Assembly: GCA_014155875.1 (NCBI GenBank)
Contig: JACEFZ010002047.1
Span: 158,501 to 222,500 of the forward strand
Source of the DNA: Cepaea nemoralis
Lineage: Eukaryota > Mollusca > Gastropoda > Stylommatophora > Helicidae
Length of the DNA stretch: 64,000 nucleotides
Reading direction: 5' to 3'
Shown here: positions 12,601-25,900 of the stretch, piece by piece
Position numbering within the stretch: position 1 is the stretch's first letter
Layout of the letters: every line of letters begins with the position of its first letter
The notes under the pieces: model-generated
What the model was told of the DNA's origin: nothing
The model's database searches: none
What the model saw: only the letters and a program-made list of their open reading frames with translations
Program-made: the position numbers and the translations under genes

Positions 12601-15600
12601 TGTTGATCCTGAAACTGGGGAGTTGTCTGCTCTCGGTAGCAGACAAAAGAGAGGAGTAACATGGTAGTCTGATGTGAGGAAGTTGTTTTTGTTTGTTTTT
12701 CGTTCGCTTGCTTTGGACCTCAGCATAGTTCCCACTGGACTGATTTTTGCATGTGGGCTTGCTTTAATTATTACCAGTGTTCCCCCGCCATCAGGCGACT
12801 TCTGAGGTATTTATAATGCAAGTTCCCAAGTCAAGGACAAGAAGTCAACATTTTAGTCTAACTGACTGGTGATGGGGTTGAACTGTAGGCTGGACAGACA
12901 CTATTCTGTGGGACATGGAGGAATAGGGTATAACAATAAAACAGGGGACATATAGAAAAATATAAGAAGGAGCAGGAAAAATAAGAGGGAAGAAGAATCT
13001 ATGGTAGCAGAAAGGACAGGGAAGGAGTAGAAGATTAAAGACTTAGGAGGAAGGTGAAGAGAAAGAGGGAAAAAATAAATAGAGAAAAAAGAAAGAAGAT
13101 GTGAAATATGGACAAGGAAGAGAAAGAAGAAAATGTGAAAAATGGACAAAGAAAAAAGAAAGAAGATGGGAAAAATGGGCAAAGAAAAGAGAATATGAGG
13201 ATAATAAGGAAGAATAATAATAGGAGGAGGAAAAGGGGAAGTTGAGGAGTATAAACACAATAAGGAAAGAAGAGGAGGGGGGAGAAGAAGATGAAGAAGG
13301 AAGAGGAAGATAGAAGTTTTGAAGAAAGTTTACTTTAATTAGTAATTGATATTGTTACATAATACAGGCAGTCATAACCTCACCACCTTTGCCTGTCCCC
13401 AGTCCTTACACCTCACATAAACAAGTGAACCCTCATCTTCATGGGACGCTCTACAGCAACCAGTCTACCAATGCTGAGGAGATGTCCAACACTGGCTCAG
13501 CCTGGCCACTGAGTGAGCACAAAGAGAACACTTGTGGTGGAGCCCCACTTGAGAAGCCTATTGTCAGCTTAGACGAGAGCCGATGTTTGCACGACTCTTT
13601 ACTGCCAAACAGAGTGATCAGACAGAGATCCAGAAATAATTTACTAGGTAAATGTTATTTATATGTCCTATACAGGATGTTGCAATCAATCCCAGCATTT
13701 TTTTTGGCTGTTTGCCATTAACTAGGCAATTTTAGTTAATGCAATAAATAAATCAACAAAATCTTTTACTTTTTTACTTTTTTTTAACCATATATCCAAG
13801 GGAGTCAGGGTTGTGCAGTGTTTGCCTGTCGAGCCCATGGTAACGTGTTCAAATTCCCATTCAGGCAAATTGTAAAATTGGATCCAGTCTTTGTTTGTTT
13901 TTCCCCCATCACTAGTCTTGAACTTGAGTGTAGTCCACACAATGCTACTAGTGATTCCACTGGACTGATTTTGCTTGAGAGTTAGCTTTCCCTGTTACCA
14001 TGTGTCCACCGCCATCTAGCGAACCTCCTCCGAACTCTGAGGTACTTGTCTGTGTGCCCCAAATAAAGGTACAAAAAGCCAACATTTAAGCCCAACTGAC
14101 CTTGCGTCAGAAACGAACCCACAATTCCATGGTCACCAGAGAACGTTTCAGTGCAGGTGCATGAAACCTCCCGGCCACACTCTATCCCAAATATGGGGCT
14201 ACCACCATATAGCCCAGTATGTCTCATGTTACTGTTCCTACTGTTTAAATAATGCACCATGCTGGCGGTGCAGGTAATCATGTTGCTGCACAACCATTGG
14301 TGCTCTTTATCTGTTTTAGTGTCATAAAATTATTGTTTCTTATAGCTTACAGTACTTATGTCTCAGGAAGGTTAACCCGGTCAACAAATGCCTGCAGAAG
14401 TCAGATGTGTCCGCCTAATTGTGCAAGAACGCAGCTCTGCTGTAAACAGGCACAACGCAATCACGTCCGAAAAAACTCTTCGGATGAACGCAGAAGAAGA
14501 AGAAGTACTTATGTAACTTTTAATTTGCTGTATATTTAAAATTCCAATGTAGTTTAATTTGCCTTGCATTTCCATTTGTCATTTTGTTTCATGCATAGTC
14601 TGTGTCATCCTCCCTGGGGTGTTTTTAAAAATAAAAAGGTGCATGTTCTTGACAGAATATTGCAGTCATGTCCAGCCTCTAATGACTACTTGTGATTTCA
14701 TCATCATCAAGTGCCATGCCGGCTGGTGTAGGCGTTCATGACTCTCCACAGATCTCAGTCTTTAGTTTTATGGATCATCTCCGCTGTTGATGTTCCTCCA
14801 TGCCACCATGGCCATCTATCCAGCATCATTTCTCTTGGTCTGCCCTTCCCTCTCTTCCCCTTGATCTTTCCAGTTGTCACGATGTTCTCTAATGTCTCTC
14901 TTCTCATCACATGACAAAAAATAGCTATTTGCCACTTTCTTATTGTTGTAGATAATGTTGTGATTTTCTAGGCAATTTTACATTCAGTAATTTGCCATTG
15001 CTTTCACAATCTTGTTATTTACTTTTCTTTATGTACTTTTACTTCCATCCTGGCATGTTGTATAGATATATTATAGCCTCATTTATCCTTTCCTCTTCTA
15101 CCCTGGTCTTTAGTGACACTCTACTCATGTGTTTTAGAATCAGAACAAGAAAACTAGGTTGGCATTTTGCACCCATCCCATAAATTAAATCCAGTTCACA
15201 CACAAGCCATATTGTCATCTCAAGCTACATAGAAGTGTGCACATCATGGGAATGCCCCGAGTGCTGTGATGTTGTTTCTTGACTCAATTCAACTCAGAGG
15301 TGTGCTGTACAAAAATAAAACGGTGATTAATTTATATGTTTTGAATATTTCTTTTTCTGTACCATAGTCTAACACTTTATTGTGATGGTTTTGACCCCAG
15401 GTGGCTACAAAAGAAGGGAACTCACAATGTCTTCACATCAAACATCTGACTGCCTCTCCAGGGTGACATCAATTTCACTGGAGCATCCAATGATTTCTGT
15501 GCCTGCTCAAAGACCCAAACCATTTTCGTACGGAAGGCAGGCATTTGACTTTTCACTGGGTAATCGCTGATCTCATTGCACATCTTCAGAGCAACATTCC

Positions 15601-18600
15601 AGATCATGTCTTAGCTACAGTCACAAAAGTTAGTTGCATATCCTTTACAGGATGTCACAGTCAGCCCCAGCATTTTTTTAGCTGTTTGTGATTTCTTGAT
15701 AAATTTATGTTCAGTAGTTTGCTTTCTGAATGACTGGCACTCATACAATTGTATGAAAACTAGTGCCAAGCTATTTGCTTACAAATCTCCCTTAGCTGAG
15801 TTTGAAACGTGGTATGTGGAATTGCGAATTATTTTCACATCCCCTTCGCGACAGCGCCGGTAATATACAGAAAATTATGAAACACTATGTAGAGTAGTAC
15901 TCATCATCATCAAGTGCCTTGCCGGCTGGCATGGGCGATTATGCTTCTCCACAAATTGCAATTTCCGATGTCATGGATTAACTCATGTGTGTACTCCCTT
16001 CCGATGTAACAGTTTGTGCACTGTGTCTACTCACTAAATAATATTTATAATTTGTGTGAGTCTATTATACACATATGGATCCAGTGTGACAGAGTTTGTG
16101 CACCATGGTGAGATCCTCTTTGTGTGGTCTTTGGGAGGAAGCTGGAGCACTTATGAAGGTATCCATGTTGGACAGTTCAAGGAATGGGGACCAGGTGAAG
16201 TGAGACACAAACCAGCTGTCTCGTAAGACAATCTGGAGACAGTCAAAGTCTAAGGAACACAAACCTGAAAAACTGTTTTCAAAACCTGGTGTACTGAGTC
16301 CAGGGTTGCCACTTTTTTTGACCAAAACAATCTAGAAATGGCCCAAACTACATCCATAAATATCTAGATTTCGTTGGAAAGTCTAGGAAAAATATCCAGA
16401 TTGAGAAAGTAAGAAATTACATATGCATTGATGTGACTGCTGGTCCCCATGGCGAAGAAGTTTACAGCTTTCGCCGTAACCCCATATATTCTCGTGAGTA
16501 ACGCAGCTACGCCCGAACCGGCAGCGGTTCGAGCCACGCTGGTAACTTATGGGGGTATGTGAGCCGGTCGCTCAGAAAGCAATGGCAAACTACTGAGCGT
16601 AATCATACCTAGTACATCAACATCAGCATTTTCAGCTGTTGAAAACCCTAGTATCCTCTTGCCTTTATTCGAACTTTAACCCCTGAACACTTTTTTCATT
16701 CCCAACCTCTCTAGAATCTCTATGTTTAATTACTTTAGTTCCATGATATAAGACATACTCTTCTGTATATCCACACTTCTAGGGCCTTAATTTGACATCC
16801 TAATTGCTTATTCATTGTCCAGGTTTATGCACCACAGTACAGTGTTGCGTTTATATGACATTTATATACATTAATAATAATATAAGAAACGGAAAGATTG
16901 GCTGGCTCTGAAAAACTTGGTGGAGTATTGATGCATGACAAGGCAGACGTATAATCAGATTGCTACTGGTACTATTGGTGTTGGAACTCTTCGCTGGCTG
17001 CTGAGGATGGGGATGGAGCGCCTATGGGAATGCCCCGAATGCTGTGATGTCGGTTCCTAGATCAATCAATCAATCAATCATACATTAATATCCTGATTAC
17101 GTCCCGTGAAGGAATATAATATTTATACACGTTTATCTCCCTTGTTTAAATATCCAAAATCTATTAACGCTTGATTACGTCCCATGATAAACATATTTTC
17201 ACACGTTTATCTCCCATGTCTTTTAAAATATTTTATATTTTTTACTTTATTATTAACAACTATTGTAAAATTTTTCCTATAATTCAAATGTAATAAATTT
17301 TAAAATACATAAGCGGTTAGTACACAAATCAAAATCATTTGATAACTTGGTCTATTCTTTAATAATGTTACCGTTTATAATAAATTATCATAATATTGAA
17401 AACTTAGTCTTTTTAACATGGAGTTGCTGGTGGTGTCAGATAGTGAAACTAGATTGTTAAGATCATACTTTTAGGGATCATTTCTAAAGTATGTCTTGCC
17501 GAGACGTCGAACAAACGTGAGCGGCACAAAAGCCACGATGAAGAGACCCAGTCACTTCCTTTGAGCGTGAAGCGGGCTTCAGGCTCCACAACGGCTCTTG
17601 TTGTGGATCCTGGAACCATTGAGGATCGTTCCACTCCTCCCATTGTGGGGAGTTGGAGGAGGGAGTGACAGTCTGAGTGGTTTATCCTAAACACTTTCAT
17701 TTTCTTCAATAGAAAGAATGGTTTCTCTCTCTATTCTTATCCAACCTCTATCAACTGAGACACTTAACACCGGCTTTGTGGCAGACACTATTCGTAATAA
17801 TACCGCGTTCGACAGCAGACCGTCTTGCGTTGATTTTCATAAATGATATATGTACCGGCCATTCAGAAAACAATGGCAAAAGTAAACAGTACCCTGCGGT
17901 AGATTTTCTCAGTATGATGCAAGTCTTTGAAATACTGCCCCTTGCATGTTTTTTTTTTGTCTTTTTAAAATGTCACCCCTTATGAAGCCCCTTTACAATG
18001 CCTCCGACACGGCCGCCTCTCTGTATCTTAGCACGGCACGGTCCTGCACGTAAACTTGCCAAGAAATAAGATGCACTTAGCTTGGATGATGAAGTTGAAG
18101 CTTCAGATTCAAAATGACTCTGGTATGCTATAGCTGTTCCAATTTCTTTTAATACACAGTCAGGGAGCTGATAAGTTAAACAGCATTTTCCTACTTTCAT
18201 CAGGCCAAATCTTATTGTCGAGATAGCATTTAAGAGGTCAAGTTTCATCCTGTTTCTTAGTTTACATTTTGTATAATTCATAGTACTGAAAAATCTTTCC
18301 ACATCATTTGAACGGGGTAGTATCATGGCAGACATCACACATTCAAAGAGCTCACAGAATGGACTGTTACCTGAGGCATCTTTAAATTGTCTTACTTCAC
18401 TCCAAAAGGCTTCAGTTTCTGTTTTGTTTCTCCAGTCAACCAATTTTATTTTGGTTAACTAATATTCTGCTTCCGCCACACTATTATCAGTAGCCCCTAA
18501 AAATGTCATAACTTGACAATATTTTGATATGTCCTTTACTTTTACTGGCTGAAGTATGTTGTTAACAGAAAAGAGTGAAATATTTTTCAATACATCTAAA

Positions 18601-19904
18601 TTTTCAGGAAGTCTCTGCTTCAATTGCTTGAATAATGAGAGAAGAAAATCTTGACAGCGCTTTCTTAAGTTGTTCTCTTCATTTTCTGTTAACAGTCCTT
18701 TTGTTTTTAAACCATCAATTTTTGATTCGATTTGGTATCCTTGGTATGGCGTAGGAGCCAAATTCAAATAGCTCTCTGTAGTGCAAGTGAACAAGTCAGC
18801 TTTAGAAGTTGGCAATATAAGTCTTTTACCAATTGAGTGAAATAGCAAAGTAAGATCATCAAGTAATTTAACTTTATCAGCATTTTGAGATTCAAATAGT
18901 TTATTAACTTTTTGCACTTCACTTAAAATGGGTTATAAAAATATAAGGAATGTCAAATTTTTTTTCATCCATGTACATTCCATATAGTATTTCAGCTGTG
19001 CAGCACTTTTCACTTTGTCTTGTTATTTCGAAGTGATGTCTTCAACTCAACCATTGGTTTATAATTACTTGATAACCAACTAGTTTTGCAAATTGACAGA
19101 ATTTTCAGTGGTGAGGAACTATTATTTAATGCTTTATATAAATTATTATATTGCTGTTGTCTGACAGATGATTTGGAGAACCAGTTATGTGTTTCAGCAA
19201 TAAGGAATTCCAAATTCCTTGGTAAACATTCTGATGAGGCATGTGATAATGCTAGCTGCAAGGAATTACACGCATGTTTTATGAGGATTAAAGATGGGAT
19301 ATCTTCCTTCAATTTTGCATAAACGCCATGGTTGATACCAACCATTATCGAGGCATTATCTGTACCAGTTGCTGCCAAATTCACATGAAAAAAATCACAA
19401 AGTCGGCATCACAGCAATAAGTTGTAGCACAGTCAGTTTACAGTTCAAATAATTTTATTATAATTTATGCGCCCTTTTACTCATTACCAGTGTTGCCATC
19501 TCCCTTTGATGAAAAAGCACCAAAATCGACCCCCAAAAAGCACCAAAATTTTTTGGAAAGCACCAAAATAAAGCACCAACTGTTTTTATTACAAATGTAA
19601 CAAGGTAGCACATTATAATTTATTATTATCACTTCATATTACAATGAAGTTTATTCCAGATCCACCAAATCCCAATCAGAACAACTCTCGAGCCAAAAAA
19701 AAAGCTCGAAATTGCAATAATATTTTTTGGGAAAGCACTAAACCAAGCACTGGCGGTATTCATTCAAAATGTTATAAAGTAGCACATCTATAATTTATAA
19801 TTATCACTGAATATTAGAATGAAGTTTATTACAGGTCTGCCAAATCCCAGTCAGACAACTCCTCATCAGTTTCTGTAGCTATTTCCTGCTGTGTTTGCTC
19901 CTGC

Positions 19905-19935
<31 letters not shown>

Positions 19936-22900
19936 GAAAGAAACGTGTATATGCCTCCTGTGGTCCAATTTTTCGTAGAATATCCTTAGGTAGTTTATAA
20001 TCATGACAGCATTTGCCATATTTGTTCATTCCATATCTAATAGTCAAAACAGCGGTCAAACTCTTGATGCTCAGTCTGTTCCGCCATTTTGATTTTATAA
20101 CTCCCATCTGACTGAAAATACGCTCCACTGTCCGCATTAGAATGAGGTAAAATGAGCACAGTTAAAAAGCTAAATCTTAAGATCTTGGAATGGATTTTCA
20201 CCGGTGGCATCCCTGTATGAGGCTATTTCTGCCCACAGTCCAAGTGTGTCAGAGGTCTGTGTCCACTGCATATGATGAAGTTTTCTCCACTAGAAATCGA
20301 TGCGGGTGAGAGTAGCTGCATCTTCTACAAACATTTTAGCAAGATCCAATATACAGGGCTTCATTGCCTGTAGACATTCACTTCCACTAAGACATGACAT
20401 GGACTGCAACACTCGAACATTATCCGGCAAATGAAAACGCAGCTGTGTCAATAGCTCTATTAAAAACTGTATGCACCTTCCACAAATTTCTTTCTCATCG
20501 GGAAACTTGTAGCCTGCTAGTAGTTTTGTTGGATCCTGTATATCTGCTTCGAATTTCTTATTCACACTTTGAACTTCTCTGAGAATATGCTTGAGAAATA
20601 TGAGATACACATAGTTTTTCATGTCGCTTAAACATAGAATGTAGAATTTCTGCTGTATAACAGCAGCTCGTTGAGTCTTGCTATATCAAAATGAGTTCTG
20701 AGCTCGACCCACAGTTGCAATATTCTGACAATGGCAGACTGAAGGGACATCCATCGTGTCTGGCTTAATTGAGCAGTCTTCAGCGGATGTTGTCCATCAT
20801 TTATTGAAGCAAAAAGCTCCCTGTACTTTGCTTGACGAAGACTTGAGTGAGAAAACCAGTTATATGTTTCTCTAATCATGAACTCGATGTTCCTGGGCAG
20901 ACAAGCAGCTGCAGCCTGTGACACTGCCAGCTGAAGGGAATGACATACACACCTAATTAGTACCAGATTATGAACTTCAGATTTTAATTTTGTATATACT
21001 CCATTGTTTACACCTGTCATGACAGATGCAATGTCAGTGCTGAGTGCAACTAGTCTTTGCAACTCAAATCCATTCGTGTTTAAAAACAATCTTTTAACGC
21101 ATTGCATATTGCCTGCATGTTGCAGTCACTCACTTCAACTAAATCATATTAAAGTGAGTTAAATTACTTGAATATTGCGTGGTAATGTACTAAGCTGGGC
21201 GAGGGGTTACACCACTTTCTCCATAATCCCGTTCATCACGCAGTCTCGTAGCGTGCGAATTGGGGGGGGGGGGGGGGGGGGGGGGGTTGTTTGCCATATT
21301 GTTGGGCGTTGACTAAGTCAGTTCAAGGTTTAAATAATGGCAGTTACCATAATTTACGCGCTTCCTGACCAAACAAAAAATGGGTAAATGACACCGAAAG
21401 AAAAGTAAAATCTAGAAAGTATCCAAAATATCCAAATCCAAATGAAAAGTATTTAGAATTGCATCCAGCTTCCAAACGTCAGAAAACGGTATCCAAACGC
21501 GGCAAAAACCTCTAGATCTGGATATAAAATATCTAGAATGGCAACCCTGACTGAATCATGTGGATCCGATGTAAAAGAGTTTGTGAGATTCTCCATGTGT
21601 GATCTTTGTTGTGGATACCAAAGTCACACAAGTTATAAATATTATTTAGTGATTCAAAACAATATTTTCCCATAGTGAATTTGAATAACGAAGACACAAA
21701 CAATAGATTGCACGATTTATTGCCTGGCATATTTTGCTGCATCTCGCCAGGTACATACTGCAGAATTCTCACAACATAAAGTAAAATAACTAGATATTCA
21801 AGCTGAAATATACACATGTTCGCACAGTAATGTCCATTGTCTGCCACGGTAATTTTAAACTATCATGTCTTTCTGTTTGCACAAAACTGGCCTATATAGA
21901 TTGATCATTATTGCTTCTGCAAACTTTAACAAGTGACTATTTTGTGTGTTGAACAGCACGCGAAAGGCAATGTCTCTATCAATCACATGGCCACTTTCCA
22001 ACATATGTAGCAATTGATGAAGCGAGAAGCTTCCGGTGTGTCGGCCGCCCTAGGCTCCCATTACTTGTGTGTATCTTATCAATCCATTGAGGTATGTTTT
22101 CAGCGACTCTGTAGTTCAACTGCCGCTCTGTTCTGCTGATGTAGGTGGACTGGCACCTACATGTGAATTGGTAAATACAATATCTTTAAATCTGCTTTAA
22201 GCAAATGGATGAATCCTTTTTTGACTGAAATATGCAATACACAGAGTCACTAATACTCCGGTATAATTGCATGTGTTACCAAAATAACTGTAAAGTGACC
22301 ACCATGTCTGTCTGCTCATACAGTAAAGGGTTCCACAAAGGGTTCCAACAGGGTTTCACTGTAGTCCTCAGAAAATTGAAGCAAGAAAAAGTTAGTTGCA
22401 TATCCTCTACAAGATGTAGCAGTCAACCCCATAATTTTTTGGCTGTTCATGATTCCTGGGAAAGTTTACATACAGTAGTTTGCTATTGCTTTTTAAATGA
22501 CTGATACCCATACCATTTCATTAAAAATCAACGCAAGGCAGTCTGCTGCCAAATCACCCGCAGCTGTGTTTCCAGTGCGGTTTGCGGGATGACAAACTGT
22601 ATCTGTAACCCACTCACCATGGAGCAGTTGAAGCAAAACAGGCAATACAATATGCAATCTACTGTTTGTGTCTTCTTTCTTCTAGTGGTTGATTTAAATA
22701 AAACTGCATACAATATTCAATGTCAAAATCTTTTCAGGTCCTGTCCCAGTCTCTCTGACAAGATATGAGAGCAGATTTGATGAAGATTATTCTGACAAAG
22801 TTCCCAGGGTGGGATCTTGTATGTCTGCTGCTTTGCGGATGCTACAAAACAGCAGTCACCCTCATGTAAGTGCTTGTTGATTTCTGCTGGTCATTGTCAT

Positions 22901-25900
22901 ATCATGTGTTGTTATTTTAGGTGGTGCAGATAATCATGATCTTCCACAACCTTGTTGTCTGTGTTTTTGGTAAGTTCATCATCCATATGTAGAGATGACG
23001 CTGGCCTATGACATCCCATCATGTTCCTCTTGTACCTTGCGGTATCGAGGTGAAACTTCATATATCGAGATTCTCATGGATTCTGTTATTCCCTCTGCTC
23101 ATCATTTACATGATCAGCCTCTTCTGGTTCCATTTGGTCTGAACATGATTGCTTGTTGTAGTATAAGAATGCTGGTCTAAGACATCAGAATGAAACTAGA
23201 AGATATTTAAATCACTATATTTACTAGTTTCATATGGGCAAATTCAAATATTTGGAAATTAACATCATTTGGAAGATGAATATCAGAGAATGAATCCAAC
23301 AAAAGCTGCAATTCAGAAGACGAAAAGTATCTGATGTATTAAGTCACTTTATCTGAATGTCAGAAAGCGAGTACTGGATTGTTGTATTAAACCTGATCTG
23401 CTGAATGACAGAGGCTCTTGAAATGTGAACGAACAAATTAGGAAGAGCTTGGAAGCAACTGAGATGTGGTTGCTGAGATGAATGTTGTGAACACTTTGGA
23501 TGCCAGTGCCAAATCCATACTCAGTTACTCCGATAATCAGATGATAGAGTATGAACACTATTCTTTGCTCCATGTCCATTGCTGCCAGTCTTCAGTGCAC
23601 CAAGTCTCTTTTAAATCTTATAGCAGCTCCTTTCACATGCTCCCTCAACAACAGGCTTCTGTTGAAAGTGATTCCCAGGTATCTCTCGCTACTATCTCTC
23701 TTAATATATAGACTAGGTCAATCTTGGAGACCAGATGATTTTTAATAAATCCCTGCAAGCATGCTTACCACTTGTGCAGCTCTCAACAAGAAGACAAAAG
23801 GTTTATTTCTAAAACCAAAACTTTCTTGAAGAAGAGAAGAAAAGATCCATTAGAATTTAAAGAAGCATTAAATTACAAATCAGGCATATTTAAATGATTT
23901 TTTTTTTTTGAAACAGGAAGATGACATCATTCTTGACTCTGAATTTCCACCAATTGATACACAGTTTACATTTCACGAAACAGGTATGTTATTGGCTAGT
24001 TGTTTATGCTATATGTAAGACAAAAACAAGATGACTTTGGCATGTATGGTTTTTATTCATTCAAACATCTACTTTTCAAGACCATTTGTGGATTGATTGC
24101 ACTGGCCATGTGGAGATTTATGGCAACAAGAAAGCTGATTGTTTCACTTCCAAATATTCTCATACTTTGGAGTTTCCAAATGGATAAAAGATCAATATGG
24201 CAGCCTATTCATGATATCTACATCTTTTCTCCACTTCTGTGAGTGCTAATCAACACATGAATCTATTTCTCTTGTTGTTCGTGGCAACAGGAAAGCTGAT
24301 TGTTTGATTTCCACAGGTCCTATACTGCGTACTTTCCAAATGCATAAGGTATATACGAAGAGTGTCGACATTGATGATAATATCGGCAGTCTGATTATGT
24401 GTTCATCTGACCTTTCCTTGGAGTACTGAATGTCGGCCAAATCCTCTGCCCACTCCCTACCAATATTCAGCCATGATGATTTATCTCTTATCCACACTAT
24501 TCACATGATCCCTTCTAAGATGTATCACTACAAGTGTGTCCTTGTGCATCTCTTTAATCTGGCAGTTTATCCATGATTTCTATATCTTTCCTTTGCTTCT
24601 ATGAGTGCTGTTCTATAATTGTGAATTTATTTCTCTTTTTTCAATGGCATGAAGGGTTCTCTGTCCCGCACACCACATTCGAAACACAGCTACAGGTGAT
24701 TTGGAAGCAGACTGCCTTGTGCTGATTTTCATACAATGGTACGAGTATCGATGGATCAGAAAGCAATGGCAAACTACTGAACATAAACTTACCTAGTAAA
24801 TCACAAACAGGTAACAAATGCTTGGGTTGATTGAGATGTCCTGTAAAAAGACAGGCAACTAATTTTTTTTTAAAATTCAGGTATATGCACATTTGGATCC
24901 TTGCTGAAGATTCTCCATCGGAGGAGACTGGAGCAGCTATGCAAGCATCCATGTGCAATGAAAGCAATTCTTTACCTAAAGACCAAACCAATCAGGCGAC
25001 AGAACACATCACCTAGGATCCTTTACCTAACAGCCAGACCAATAAGGAGACAGGACACATCACCTAGTATCCTCTACCTAAAAACCAAACCAATCAGGGG
25101 ACATAACACATCACCTAGTATCCTTTACCTAAAAAAAAACAAAAACAGACCAATCTGAGGACAGATGATATCACCTAGTTTATTTAAATTCATATCACTT
25201 CACACAATTATAGCTGTATCTAACATGGAATTATCTTTCCTTTGTAATGGAACTCAAGTGCAGTGGCTGACTGGCCAGGGTGGCAGCTTGCCCAGTGGAA
25301 AATGTGCCCCAGTGGAAAATTTGACACAGAGGCCGAATGAATAGTAACTATGCTCTTAAACACCCGGTGTGCTGATGCCAAGGTAATGGGTTCACCCCTA
25401 CACTGGACATTTGTTCTAAAATGTTGACTTCTTGTCCTTGACTTGGTGACATAAAGTACAAGTATCTCTGAAGTCGGAGTCTGTTCGCCTGATGGTGAGG
25501 GACAGCGATAATAGGGAAAGGTAATCCACATGCAAAATTCAGTCCAGTGCTACTAGAAAGTAGTGTAAATGTACTATGCTTGCATTCAAAGTGAGAACAA
25601 TAAACAAAAAAAAATTAGACACTATTTAAAAAATATTAATTTCCTTTTTGAAGGCGAGCAAGAGGAAGACAATGATACAAGTAGGAAGATAACATCAAAA
25701 TATTGAAGAACAACAATCTTCTTCTTCTTTTTCATCATCCATCCGATATTTCTGTTGTTTTTGGACTAACTGGGTTGTGTCAGTTTATAGCAGAGCTGCG
25801 ATATTTGCACCTTTTGGCCAACACATCCAACTTCTGCGGGTGTTTGTTGACTGGATTAGCCTTCCCTGTGAACATCAATCTGACAGAATGTATAATCAAG

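Larger units (their letters stand above)
16301..21549 (-). mobile_element. Composite of two hAT elements with 8-bp target duplication
   Basis: The left end is CAGGGTTGCC and the right end GGCAACCCTG, perfectly inverted over ten bases, with ACTGAGTC (16293-16300) and ACTGAATC (21550-21557) outside. Inside are two related transposase pseudogenes on the minus strand and a second left-end-like CAGTGTTGCC at 19488. Subterminal ATCTAGA motifs recur at both ends. One element seems to have inserted into, or recombined with, a relative. Confidence 0.8.

Noticed and set aside
12901..13260. Hydrophobic minus-strand frame resembling membrane segments
   Set aside because: It is the reverse of a polypurine tract, which reads as Phe, Leu, Ser and Pro by composition.
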